DNA from: Spodoptera frugiperda
Taxonomy: Eukaryota; Arthropoda; Insecta; Lepidoptera; Noctuidae
Reading direction: 5' to 3'
Length of the DNA stretch: 64,000 bases
NCBI RefSeq assembly: GCF_023101765.2
Contig: NC_064214.1
Span: forward strand, 9,678,001 to 9,742,000
Shown here: one piece after another, positions 29,779 to 40,298 of the stretch
How positions within the stretch are numbered: the first letter of the stretch is position 1
Layout of the letters: each line of letters begins with the position of its first letter
The notes under the pieces: generated by a model
What the model was told of the DNA's origin: nothing
The model's database searches: none
The model's input: the letters and a program-made list of their open reading frames with translations, nothing else
Made by a program: the position numbers and the translations under genes

Positions 29779-32415
29779 TTTGACTAATAAGAAAGATAGA
29801 TTTATATGTTTAATTTTTAATATTCCAGACAAAACGTTTTGATAAATAATTTGATGAAGGTTACCACCATATACTAAACAATATTATGTTATCTTGAGAT
29901 TTAATAGAAAATGTATTTGAATACATAATAGTAACATGACCAGATAATACTCTATAGCCCTCCCATACATAATACATACCCTTATCGTATTTTGACAATA
30001 TAACAATATGTATTGTTCCAATTGTATGTAATGTGAGGTTTCTCTATAATTAGATCGACGTACATGCCTATAACTAGACATATATCACAAGCTTGTTCTT
30101 TGTAAAGTAGACTTCTTATGTTTTATTGCAATTAATTTTACTAATTCTTTATTTATTTCAATTACATAGGTTAGATGGTGGCCAAATGCCATCCTATTAA
30201 GTTTAAAGATTATTTATTTGTCACCCTGTTCCTAAATACCTACATGTGACCATCATGGTTTATGTTATCATCTTTCTATAGGTACTCCAAAATAATCCTC
30301 AAAAGTATAATAGACACTTTTCGCTTATTATTCCGCCTAAGTTAAGTCTTCTCTACTTAATTTAATCAAACATTCACGCAATCTATATGACACATAGTTT
30401 TCTAAGAAGACTAAAAAAAAATAAAGATCTGCATAATACACAAAGATTTGTCACAAGAAATACCACAATATCACACTTATCTACCAATACCAACACAGCA
30501 CTCCACGAAAAAAAAAATCACGATACAAACAAAAAAAAAATCTCCAACAGGCAACATTTTAGGCCCACTCACACTAAGTACCTACTAAATGTAGAAATTA
30601 CAGAGCAATTTCTAGGAAAGACTTCAGAGGCAATTCGTTTTATTTGAAACATTAGCTGTGAAACATCTACGCTTTCAGTATAACGCCCACTCAATATCTT
30701 GCATAATCTTGTTTTTATATATAAAATAACTTGAATATAATGTCTCCGCATACAATTTTGTCATGTTATTCGTTTTTTCATATACTTTGGATGTCTTTAT
30801 AGATTTTTTGTATATTTGTCGTCATTTTATGGCCTTTAATGTGAAATCTTAAGCTTTCTTCTGTGTTTTCGGTGTGTAAGTATTCAAAACATTATATTAT
30901 AATGCCTAGAAATAGTATAAAAACGTTGACAAAAAATCTGTACCATTCTAAAGAAAATTGTGTAAAAACATCAATATAACTGTTTGAATTACGGATCTAA
31001 CATCAACATAAAATCCGCAAGTGTATATCGCTTTTACTTTAACCATGAATAAATAAAAATATCAATGTTATGACTGTCACAGCCTCGGAATAGCAATAAA
31101 CACGCATCACACTAAACATTTGCAAAACAAACAAACATAAAATAACAATCATACAATCCCTCCCCCCCACTCCGATAGAAAACCACAAAAACAAATGGGA
31201 AACAATAACACAATTTCCCGTAAACAAAACAAAATAAACAAATTAAACCTCAAACGATAATGTTGTAAATAAAAACGGTTTTATAACGAGATAAGGGTGA
31301 AATTTGCTCAGCAAGATCTTCGATACTTAGTTAAAAGTTAATCTTAAAAGGAGTTAGAAGTTTCTTTGCACTGCGTTAAGAGAATGGGGTGATAAAAATA
31401 ATAATAACGCGGGTAACAATGTTGGGAGCACGTTGATGAAGTTTAACGTCAGTTCAGCGGGTGAAACCGCGGTAAAACTATAGTTATAGCCGTGTTTACG
31501 TACAGACGAGGCGATTATAGTAAATGTAGTTTTCTGTTGCATTGAAAATTGCCTTACTTAGGATTGTTGTGTTTGAGAAATAGTTCTTAGGTTTCTTTTT
31601 TATTCTGAAGAGAATGGGAAGTGTCTGGGATTGTATGTATGTTGATTTTGACCTAAGATAGATTGGTATCTATCATAATTAGCATTGAACGTAAATAACA
31701 ACACAATATAGAATGACTAGTAATTAGTAGATTACAATCAATTTTCCCAAATAAACTTGTTTTGTATACTCATTAGTTTTATTTTGTGACAATAACAAAA
31801 CAACTTTCGCGCTCGCGTTCTATCGCAGTTGTTAGCACGCACCGCATTATCAGTAGACTAGTAGGTATTTTGGAAAAATAAACCTAATGTATACAAAAAA
31901 AGTTTCTTTGTAAAAGTTTGTAATTATGAGTAAAATATCGTACACAATTTTACCAGTCACCCTATAAATAATGTCGAAACTAGATACCGCTATTATAATC
32001 AGTTATTATCTAGGTAAGTCTAGAATAGATTAATAGATCCACAGCCCAAATTATTAGCACTAACAAAATGAATACCTGTAGTACCTAAAAAGTAATTTGA
32101 TATCAGAATTTGAACACAAAGCAGGTTCATAGAAATACCTTACTAACGTACTAAAACCCAATTACTGATGAAAGTCGATATACCACAATTTGAGAGGAAC
32201 TCTCCTGTCAGATTTTCGGCCCTCAAACTGTCAGACAGGCAGATTGTCATAGATATAGGTACGTACAAGGTATGACAAGAGGCTTAATACTCTTTGAGGC
32301 TTGATAGACTCTTGAGCTGCTAAGAAAAGGCGTTTTACCTTGTATCTATAGGGTAGTTAATGAGTGGGTTAGCTTTTTTACTATAGTCGATAAGTTAAAA
32401 TTTTTAAGACTGTCC
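29779..32415. other. No gene or clear repeat (2.6 kb)
   Basis: A long AT-rich stretch without convincing coding content; several ORFs of 60-86 codons have AT-driven composition. 'CAGCGGGTGAAACCGCGGTA' at 31456 is a trace of repeat F. It could be intronic. Confidence 0.5.
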
Positions 32416-32625
32416 TATTTTTTTATTATAATTTTCGTGAGCCATACTAAATTAATTATTATATCATCGACTTACTCACTAGCACCTAGCTCACTGTCAG
32501 ACAGACTGTCGGACAATTCAGTTTGACGTTTCAAAAGTGCCTAATTAAGGTAAGCCTATTGATTAATAGAAATAAATGCTTTGACTTTGACACATAGCTG
32601 TTTGACGAGAAACCCGACTAGTCAG
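32416..32625. repeat. Fold-back MITE family M3, diverged
   Basis: 'TATAATTTTCGTGAGCCATACTAAATTAATTATTA' (motif GTGAGCCATACTAAATTAAT) and 'CTGTTTGACGAGAAACCCGA' match the ends and centre of 57861-58087, with other sequence in between. Confidence 0.55.
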
Positions 32626-33058
32626 CTCATTCGTGCCCAAGCATGATTCTCACATACATCTTGGCACATTTTAAGGGTTTTTAACCTTTTCAGGAACACT
32701 AAAATGGATATTATATATCTAATATTTACTAACTCAACTAACATTTTAATAAACTACGCAGATTGCACTATACATTTCTACTGTAGTTACATTAAATCTC
32801 ACAATAAGCTCTTAATGGCTACTCTAAACGCTTCACATGTATTGTTAAGAAGATCCTTTCAAATATACAGCATAATAATAGTGTTTATATTCTCTTTACA
32901 TTTAAATGTAGGTAGTTAAACGTTTATTTAAGGAAAAACAACCTTATAACTAAGATTTTAAGTGTTATTACCAACTAACTGCTACGGAACTTAGGTAGTT
33001 CTAAACTTTTTTATTTTGGAAATACCCTTATGTCTGTAATAAAATAATTGTTTTAACA
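32626..33058. other. No gene seen
   Basis: AT-rich; the 71-codon ORF at 32704-32919 has no recognisable domain. Confidence 0.45.
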
Positions 33059-33180
33059 AAATGGTATAAGCCGGTAAACGAGCAAACGGATCACCTGATT
33101 GTGAGCAATTTTCGCCGCCCATGGACATCCGAATCACCAGAGGCGTTACAAGTGCGTTGTCAGCCTTTTGGGAGTTAGGT
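33059..33180 (+). repeat. LSCS-type repeat, 5' part
   Basis: 'ATGGTATAAGCCGGTAAACG', 'CAAACGGATCACCTGATTGT' and 'AGAGGCGTTACAAGTGCGTT'; it stops in 'GGGAGTTAGG' and abuts the LINE tail that starts at about 33186. Confidence 0.85.
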
Positions 33181-33185
33181 TTTGG

Positions 33186-33338
33186 GAGTCTGCGGACTAC
33201 CTACCGGGTTACTTGGACTCCGGCTCAAAGAGCAGGAGTAGGAACCGGTGGTTTTCAGTAAGATTCTGACACTTCCTCTCGCCTCATCCAAGGCGGAAGA
33301 AGACATTGGATGATTTTCCCTCTCAAAAAAAAAGACGT
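33186..33338 (+). mobile_element. R1-like LINE 3' tail (short copy)
   Basis: Starts at the hairpin boundary ('GGGAGTCTGCGGACTACC') and ends 'ATTGGATGATTTTCCCTCTC' plus nine A. It directly follows an LSCS repeat. Confidence 0.85.
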
Positions 33339-34080
33339 GTACAGTACATAGGAAAAAAGTTATTATGCAGACGAAAGTGATATTAAATAAATTCATCTCT
33401 CATTAAACAATTCGTTTAAAAAGGTTCATATTCATCATAACACGTAACGCAAGCAAACCAGTGCAAAATACCAAGTATCTTGATAAATTTTAATCAAAAT
33501 CTTTAGGACGTATTTGCATAGTCCTCTAAATATCATGAAACCCTTGAATTTGCATCGAAATGAGCGTAAAATGACCAAAACCCTCATTAAAGGGCCGCGA
33601 CGAGAGCCAGACCTTTATTCTTTTGTCTATGCTTTTGTTCAGCGGCCATTTTGTGCGTCCGCCATTTTGTTACGATAAGATTTGTTTATGAAAAAGTGCT
33701 ATTGTATCAAGCTATTGTCGTTTTATTATAAAAAATATAAGTTTTAGTAGATTTTATTATAAAAGTTTTATGATACGTTATAAGATTAAATTATTATTTT
33801 ATTGTATAAGGTAAGGGATTATGAGTCTTTTTTATTTTAGTTTTAATATTTTGGCAGTCAAGCGACTATTCTAAACGGCTTTATGGCACGTTAAAGTTAC
33901 TTATAGTGTACAATAACATTTAATGCACTAAATATTGCACATTGAAAAGACACGCAAGCGATAAAGCTAAGACTATGAACTTAAAATTATTGCCTATTAC
34001 TTTTGTGAACTTAAAACTGAACCTTTGACTTTAGACTTTATATTAAATATAAATAACTCATGCCAGCACATATTGGTATA
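33339..34080. other. No gene; GCCATTTTG motifs at 33641-33669
   Basis: AT-rich apart from about 33593-33670, which has 'GGGCCGCGACGAGAGCC', 'GCGGCCATTTTG' and 'CCGCCATTTTG'. This could be a regulatory patch (see findings) but no transcription start can be shown. Confidence 0.4.
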
Positions 34081-34297
34081 CACAGTCCCATCTCTTTATA
34101 ATATACACTCACTTTTTCCCAATTGTGTTATAAGGCCCATGTGGCCTATTTCCATATACTGAGCACAATTCCAGACTGAGAAATTTTTGAAAAATCAATA
34201 AAAACTTAGTAATATGTACTTTGCCCGACCCGGAAATCGAACGTAAGACCCTTGCCGAGTAGCATTTCCGACCACTCGACCACCGAGGCAGGCAGAT
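34081..34297 (-). mobile_element. SINE family S1, inverted
   Basis: In reverse: 'CTGCCTCGGTGGTCGAGTGG' head, a box B-like segment from 'CCCGACCCGGAAATCGAACG', then the body (CACAATTCCAGACT, CATGTGGCC). The 3' pyrimidine-rich end is missing. Confidence 0.85.
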
Positions 34298-34602
34298 TGT
34301 GATAACTACAATATAATAGAAATAATGAGAAAAAATAACCTCTAATGTACCCTAAGTAGGCCACATAGTTTTGCTTTGAGGTGAGAAAATGCTAATTACG
34401 CTCCAGTCAGTTCTACTTACCATTAACGTTTCAACGGTTAGAAAAAACCGTTATTTTCCAACACTAGTTACTGTTATTTTAGAAAAATGTTAAAGACTGT
34501 GAATTCTTTGGGGTTTACTTGTTAGTGGGTCATGCAAGTTTAGGGGGGTGGTCTAAGTTGAGGGAACGTTAGAAACTTCTTATCTAAAAATATAAGTATT
34601 TA

Positions 34603-34820
34603 TGAGAAAAGCCAGTAAACTAGCAGACGGATCACCTGATGATAAGCAATCGCCGCCGCCATATACACTCGAAATACCAATTGCGTTATAAGTGCGTTGT
34701 CAGCCTTTTTGGGGTTGATTAGGAAATTGATTATTTGGGGATTGAGATGACGAAACACAACGCAAGTATTGTTTCACGTCGGCTTTTTGTGAGGCGGTGG
34801 TATCACTCCAGTCGAGCCAC
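34603..34820 (+). repeat. LSCS-type repeat, with deletions
   Basis: 'GAAAAGCCAGTAAACTAGCA', 'GGATCACCTGATGATAAGCA', 'GTTATAAGTGCGTTGTCAGC', 'GTATTGTTTCACGTCGGCTT' and 'GGTGGTATCACTCCAGTCGA'. The 3' 'AAGCATGGCTCTCC' end is absent. The 305 bp before it (34298-34602) show nothing. Confidence 0.8.
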
Positions 34821-35057
34821 TGATTATTTTTTTAACAGTAAAACAATACTCAATATATTCTAAATAATAACCAGATGAGATCTTTTCCGCATTGATTGCA
34901 AAATCAATGTTACTCCTAAACACAGTTCCTCGAGTTCTTCCTTTCTTTGCTTGGTGCAATCTAGCCTTAATCGAATTATACATATATTCGATTCTCACAA
35001 TACAACCGTTTCTAATAGAAAACGAGATTTAATCAAGATTCAGCTAGTAGTTTTTAT

Positions 35058-35322
35058 CAGAAGCTGCGGACTACCTTGCGGGTTTACCGGGGCTCCGGCT
35101 CAAAATGCAGGAGTAAAAATAAGGTAAAACACTCCCTCTCGCCTCGCCCAAGACGGGAAACGGTAACGCCTTTGATGTTTCAAATGCCCATGGGCGGCGG
35201 CGATTGCTTACCATCAGGTAGTACGTATGCTCGTCTACGCCGCGTGTTTCTAAAAAAAAAACACTCCCTCTTGCCTTACCCAAGGTGACAGTAGTCATTC
35301 AATGACATTCCCTCCTTAAAAG
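35058..35322 (+). mobile_element. R1-like LINE tail with an LSCS repeat inside
   Basis: 35058-35156 starts 'AGAAGCTGCGGACTACCTTG' (hairpin boundary) and runs to 'CTCTCGCCTCGCCCAAGACG'. 35262-35322 repeats 'ACTCCCTCTTGCCTTACCCA' and ends 'ATTCCCTCCTTAAAA'. Between them (35163-35255) is an inverted LSCS fragment ('GCCCATGGGCGGCGGCGATT', 'TTACCATCAGGTAGTACG'). The repetition of the CTCCCTC segment suggests two tails in a row or a duplication at the insertion. Confidence 0.75.
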
Positions 35323-35379
35323 AAAGCCAGTAGTTTTTGCAAGAAAAACAAGAAATCTCCCCCAAAAACTTCTTATATA

Positions 35380-36061
35380 GGGTGTCCCAACAAGAACGCA
35401 AGATTTAAATTTTAAATAAAACGCAGATATTTTTAAAAAAATCGTGAAAGCTTTATAATATCGTAAAGTAGAGAGGATGAGGTTATCTATGGAACAATAC
35501 ATCGGGCAGATGGCTGCCGCTGGTTTACTGAAACATACGCGATCTTTCAATGAAATTTTCAATGATCGTTTTGCATAAATGCTGCGGTATTTCATTAATA
35601 CAGTGTCCAATTTCCTTTTTAAGGCTTGAGTCGTCGTTGGCTTATTCGCATAAACCATCGACTTTAAGAAACCCCAAAGAAAAAAGTCTAATGGTGATAA
35701 ATCACATGATCTAGGCGGCCAATTCTGGTCTCTAAAACGTGAAATAACACGATCGGGACATGACTGATGCAGCAATTCAGTTGTTTCTCTGGTTATATGA
35801 CATGTGGCGCCATCTTGTGGAAACCACATGCCTTCCAAATCCATTTTTCAATTCGAGGTACGAAAAGACTGGTTATCATTTTACGATACCGAACACCATG
35901 ATTGACTGTTTGCGCTTGACCTGCTCATTTTTAATCGTGTAGCGCTCCATTTTTACTAACCTCGTACCTTATACTAACAAAAAATAACACGTGTTCAAAT
36001 GTCAAACAATGATACTTCCAATGCCGCCAAATTTAAATCTTGCGTTCTTGTTGGGACACCC
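35380..36061 (-). mobile_element. Tc1/mariner-superfamily element, internally deleted
   Basis: Bounded by perfect 33-bp terminal inverted repeats (35380-35412 and 36029-36061) beginning GGGTGTCCCAACAAGAACGC. The left flank is TATA; the right flank reads GTTA, so the expected TA target duplication is not clean. At 682 bp it is about half the usual size for the superfamily. It keeps the start and the last part of a transposase gene and has lost the middle, so it can only move if another copy supplies transposase. Confidence 0.9.
35490..35950 (-). pseudogene. Mariner-like transposase, deleted and frameshifted
   Basis: The start codon lies at 35948-35950 (MERYTIKNEQVKRKQ). It then jumps to the catalytic part: ITSLFVPRIEK, a 1-bp frameshift, and MDLEGMWFPQDGATCH with the second catalytic Asp. 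The third catalytic Asp is in NWPPRSCDLSPLDFFLWG, with 36 residues between the two Asp. The usual last motif HLPDVLFH is present in another frame near 35494-35520, showing a second frameshift. The helix-turn-helix region and the first catalytic Asp are missing, so no active enzyme is possible. The longest ORF overruns the inverted repeat and is not the gene's true end. Confidence 0.85.
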
Positions 36062-36459
36062 GTTATGAACTCTCTTCAGCTAATAACTTGTAGCATTTAG
36101 CAATAAAACACGCAGTGGGACATCGTTCCGCATTCCAATGTCCCAGGGTTCACATCCCGGGTACATATACTGTATACAGCAAAAAACCCGTTCCAACTGC
36201 GACCACTTTTGTATTTGACACACACTGTATAAGATTACACTAAATTATCTGAGAGAGAAACTAGAAAGCTTATTTTTGTTTACAAATAAACTACTTTATC
36301 TAGACTTGGGAGCAAAGAAACAGAGCCACTACCGTTTTTCTTTTTTAATTTCTTGTGATAAATGTTTTTTGATACAAGTATTTTATTAATTGGTAACATA
36401 TTTTATATGAAACACAATTTAATTGCCTTTTAAATGAGAGTATTTTTGGGTCTCATGTG
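36062..36459. other. No gene; possible tRNA-like SINE trace at 36120-36170
   Basis: 'CCCAGGGTTCACATCCCGGG' at 36146 resembles a pol III box B arm but no full SINE could be assembled around it. The rest is AT-rich. Confidence 0.4.
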
Positions 36460-36545
36460 TAGGTATGTGAACTTGCATGTTTGTAAACGCACCCATAACA
36501 TAGAAGAAAATCCACATTAGTGGGACAACTTTTTTTAAAAAAAAG
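36460..36545 (+). mobile_element. SINE family S2, 3' end
   Basis: 'GTATGTGAACTTGCATGTTT', 'GTAAACGCACCCATAACATA', 'GAAGAAAATCCACATTAGTG', followed by poly-T/A. The head is absent. Confidence 0.8.
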
Positions 36546-36924
36546 TATAGCTTACAAAACCTACTTACAATAGACAAACTTTAATATTCTTAATATAATA
36601 ATATTTTATTATAATCATCCATGTTCATTATCTTCGCCAGATGTCGCAATAATCTTTGAAAGAATAGCTCCGACCTTTAATAAATGTACTTACAATTTTT
36701 TATCATTCTCTAATATCGAATGGTCAATTTCTTAATCATCTTTTTATGAAGTCTTAAATTCATAATGAGAATAAATAGGTAGTATAGAGGAGTTATTGTA
36801 ATGTTCGCTTTGAAATATAAAAGGTTAGAATAGATAAATGGTAATGACAGTTATAACTTGTAATACACTAAAAGTAAATTTAAGCATGTAAGAAAAAAAT
36901 GGCTAATGAATGGATGTAGGTTGT
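36546..36924. other. No gene seen
   Basis: AT-rich; nothing identified. Confidence 0.45.
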
Positions 36925-37030
36925 GCGACGTCGCCGCGTCAGCGCACACTGCTCATGATGAAGAGTCCCTCTGTAAGCTTTTCTCTATTAATGTACGTGA
37001 GTAAACCGTGATTTTTAGTTAATAGCTAAT
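36925..37030. repeat. Dispersed repeat J, copy 1
   Basis: 'ACGTCGCCGCGTCAGCGCAC', 'TGCTCATGATGAAGAGTCCC', 'TTAATGTACGTGAGTAAACC' match 58120-58245. Probably the interior of a longer member of fold-back family M3. Confidence 0.65.
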
Positions 37031-37139
37031 AAATAATAGAAAATCTATTGGCTGTGGAATTGTGGTCGTCACATCCACCCTCTCCCTTTTACACACCACA
37101 CTTACACGCTCCAATTTTAAAACCGCGCTCCCCACAAAC

Positions 37140-37292
37140 CTTATCTTCCTCAGGCCCTATTATCTTCCTCCACAATCCCCAAATCCCCAATAATCCTTAG
37201 CTTTCTAACCAACCCTTAAAAGGCTGGCAACGTACTTATAACGCCTCTGGTATTTCGGGTATCCATGAGCAGCACCAATTGCTTACCATCCC
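37140..37292 (-). repeat. LSCS-type repeat, middle part
   Basis: 'CCTCCACAATCCCCAAATCC', 'AAAAGGCTGGCAACGTACTT', 'ATAACGCCTCTGGTATTTCG' and 'ATTGCTTACCATCC'. Confidence 0.75.
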
Positions 37293-37380
37293 CACAAAAA
37301 AAATCATCTTCGTATACCTAACAAATAAAATTATAATATATAGAATAAAATCAGGCGTTGCTTTGCGGAAATCCATGCTA

Positions 37381-37436
37381 CACTAACAATACAGTAAGAT
37401 TTTATAGTTTTGGAAAATCTTACTGTATTGTTAGTG
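37381..37436. repeat. Perfect 23-bp inverted repeat with a 10-nt loop
   Basis: The left arm 37381-37403 (CACTAACAATACAGTAAGAT..) and right arm 37414-37436 are exact reverse complements; the loop is ATAGTTTTGG. It lies in non-coding DNA and is not flanked by a recognised transposon. Confidence 0.95.
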
Positions 37437-37828
37437 CAAATAAAATTACTTAATATTTTTACCATTTTAACTGCACAAACCCAACGCTCATAAGTGTCAC
37501 TTACTTCAGAAATAATTACCAGCGGTCAGCGGTCCAGTGTCCACAGTCAAATATCGACGTTCATATCGTTAGCACTAAGTCAGCTAGTTTAGATTTCAGC
37601 TCATTTCTAATGGATTTTCTCTCTCGTAGTCTCTCTAAATTATTTGGTTTTTAGTAGATTCGTTGTAGACTACTTATAGCAAATTTTGATTTGATTACAA
37701 TTCAAATGATGTTTTTATTTCAGTTTTTAATGTAAATGTTACTACATAACTATTCTGATTCTGATTCTGATGAGTACTAGTAACGTTGGGGTTGACATTT
37801 TTTATTTCTTTTGATATCGAATTTGGAA
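37437..37828. other. No gene seen
   Basis: AT-rich; a short (CTGATT)n run at about 37751-37772. Confidence 0.45.
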
Positions 37829-37905
37829 CATCACATCACATCATCAGCCTATAAGTGGAAACTGTTGGCCAAAAGCCTCTTCTGACACAGGTTTGACACA
37901 GGTCA
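37829..37905 (-). mobile_element. SINE-like family S3, 3' end
   Basis: 'ATCACATCACATCATCAGCC', 'TATAAGTGGAAACTGTTGGC' and 'AAAAGCCTCTTCTGACAC', reverse of the S3 end with its (TGATG)-like tail. Confidence 0.75.
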
Positions 37906-38050
37906 TTAACCATCATCATAATAAAACTATGGAACGAGCAAATAGCTTCACTAGTGCACTGATCGACAGACAGACAGACAGACATTGTTAATATTATTAT
38001 TATATTTGCTTTGTCGTTCAAAAGTGCCTTCTTAGTCTATTAGACTGAAT

Positions 38051-38208
38051 AATTCTGTGGTGTCAAGGTAAAAGGGGATGAGTCACAAATTTTGAAAAAT
38101 GAGTTAATGACACAGATGGATAAAATAAATGAATTAGTATTAAGGTAAAAAGGAGATAAGTCAATTTAAATTGACTTATCTCCTTTTTACCTTGAAACCA
38201 CAGAATTG
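38051..38208. mobile_element. Fold-back element with a perfect 52-bp palindrome
   Basis: The outer inverted repeats of about 35 bp start AATTCTGTGGTGTCAAGGTA (38051) and end in the complement (to 38207), with a few mismatches. Inside, 38142-38193 is an exact 52-bp palindrome without a spacer, built from the same AAGGTAAAAAGGAGATAAGT sequence. Thus three copies of this unit are present, two direct and one inverted. Non-coding; looks like a small fold-back transposon or a recent inverted duplication. Confidence 0.9.
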
Positions 38209-38605
38209 TTAGTTTGACTTTGACCAAAAAACATATTATAATGATACAAATAAAGAAAACTGCTACATAGATCTATCAATAAAAACATTACAGCAAAGCT
38301 TAAGCCATGAGTCACGCGGCATAAAATATAGATTATCCGTGGCTCCCCCCTCCCCCCACACTTTACCCTGATCCTGACTTTATCACACCATGAATTGGTA
38401 TTGGAGACATTAACCATTGAATTATGTCATCGGTTATTGAAAAGCAATTTTTTATTGCACTATAATGCGTAACTGATTTTTTTTTCTTGAACAGTTTGTA
38501 TTTATTGTGTGGTCTTGAGGCTTTGGGTAATGTTATTCTGCTGCTGTTCAAGAAATTACTATTGTATTTTCAGGATCGAAATCCCAATAACAGAAAGGAC
38601 TCAGG
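38209..38605. other. No gene seen
   Basis: AT-rich with a C-rich run at about 38345-38358; the 62- to 76-codon minus-strand ORFs show nothing. Confidence 0.45.
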
Positions 38606-38748
38606 GCAGCAGACTACCTAGCGGGTTACCGAGGCTCCGGCTCGAAAAGCAGGAGTAGGAACGAGGTGGTTGTTGTTTGTCAGTAAGAGACAGACAGCTC
38701 AGGATGGGAGAAGTAATTTGATGATTTTCCCGCCGCAAAAAAAAAAAG
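38606..38748 (+). mobile_element. R1-like LINE 3' tail (short copy)
   Basis: Starts at the hairpin boundary ('GGGCAGCAGACTACCTAGCG'), has 'GAGGCTCCGGCTCGAAAAGC', and ends 'TTGATGATTTTCCCGCCGC' plus eleven A. Part of the CTCCCTCTCGCC region is deleted. Confidence 0.85.
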
Positions 38749-39407
38749 ATTTGACGAGTCGGCCATTTTACTAAAATCTTTAACCTCGTATTCAATAAGT
38801 ATCCAATTACACTAGAAAATACACTAAAACTCAATGTAACAAGTATTTTTACTTTCATGATAATTTTCGAACATGACTATTATAAGGCAAATTACATTAA
38901 GCGCCCGTTTCACCACCTCCATATAAGTGCCCGATAAAATTAAAAAAATGTGAAACAGGCCCTTTATCACATTGTATTAAATACCAAGTAATAATACAAA
39001 AAGCTCCACAAAGAAACAGGTAAACAGCCTAGCAGACAGACAGACAAGAACAAAACACCTTAAACTCCAAAATAGACGCCATTTACTCAAATCCATATAA
39101 TATATCACAAAATTAACTTACAAACTCAGCCTTGTTGAACCTCACTCGCGATTAACTCGACAACGCAACCTCGTTACCGTAGAGGGCGTTATTTAAAGTT
39201 GTAATTACAAAAATAACTGTCTCTGGTATGGATTCATCAAAATTCCTTGTTCGTTAACTTTTGCCGCGAAACAATTCCGCTCCAATGCGAGTCTGCTTAA
39301 AATCTTTTGTTGTGTTAAGGTTAGTGTATTTGGTACCGTTGATGTCGAAAACAACTTGAACCTTAGACAAGAAAAGAAATAAATAAGTATTAGTTGTTAG
39401 TTAAAAT
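38749..39407. other. No gene seen
   Basis: AT-rich. A short hairpin-like 'GCGCCCGTTTCACCACC...GTGAAACAGGCCC' at 38899-38962 may be a MITE remnant. Confidence 0.45.
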
Positions 39408-39625
39408 TTAAAAAATCGTGCTTCTTTGGTTCCACATAATACCTAGACTAGTTAGATAACATAGACATTTGAATACTGACATTGTCACTGACGAACTAAG
39501 TTCATCCGAGATCATGGATTGATTCTGATCTGATTCTGATCTTATTGCAACAGTGCCGAAACATCGGAAACTCATAGACACAAATAAACATGGTAAATAT
39601 CCCATCTTAAGTTCTAATAGTTCTA
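39408..39625 (-). repeat. Fold-back repeat K, copy 1
   Basis: 'TTGCAACAGTGCCGAAACAT' and 'AATAAACATGGTAAATATCC' recur in 48105-48285. The end sequences are roughly complementary to one another (AACTTAAGATGGG-type). Non-coding. Confidence 0.6.
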
Positions 39626-40257
39626 AGTTCTGATAGTATTTTATTGGGACCGGTACTTTAGAAATAATATCTTCTATGATTACTTTTTATTTTATATGTC
39701 TTTGTTTTCTTCGAGATATCGCGTATGTAAATGAATAGAGTTATAGTTCCTCTCAGTTGAATAGGCCACTATAGTTTTGTACTACCTATATTTAAATATT
39801 AGTTATTCGAAATAGGAATTTTATTTAGGAATATTATTTTGAATTCTATTTAGAAATAGGATTAGGTCTTAACTACTACATGAGGGTCTAATATACAAAC
39901 ATAAACAAGAGTATACGAGAGGAAACCGTGAACCGAGACTTTCCGAATGGTAACAAAGGAAGCGACAAAACACGAACAAGCGAACAAGCGAACTTCTACA
40001 TTTATATTACTCTATCTTGTAATTAAAACATCACTTATTCAACATGCTATTATTCATTATCAAGTTTTAATAATCATTCTACAGCACTCTAGACCTTTAA
40101 ATATGTAAATCTGTCTGTCTATCGTCGGTTGTTTTAAAGAGAAGAACAAAATGTATATTCGTGTAATTTTATCAAGGTCTTTCTAGATGAGTTTTCATAG
40201 ACACAATTTTTGTGGGATATATTTTGTTTTATATATTTTGCAATCGTGATGTAATGT
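39626..40257. other. No gene seen
   Basis: AT-rich; nothing identified. Confidence 0.45.
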
Positions 40258-40298
40258 TGTGGTTGCCCGGAGGTTTAAGACGCCCACTTCTCATGCAT

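Noticed and set aside
35299..35844. Whole 181-codon ORF as a transposase
   Set aside because: Only its first part is transposase; after about residue 95 it is frameshifted and then runs past the terminal inverted repeat.
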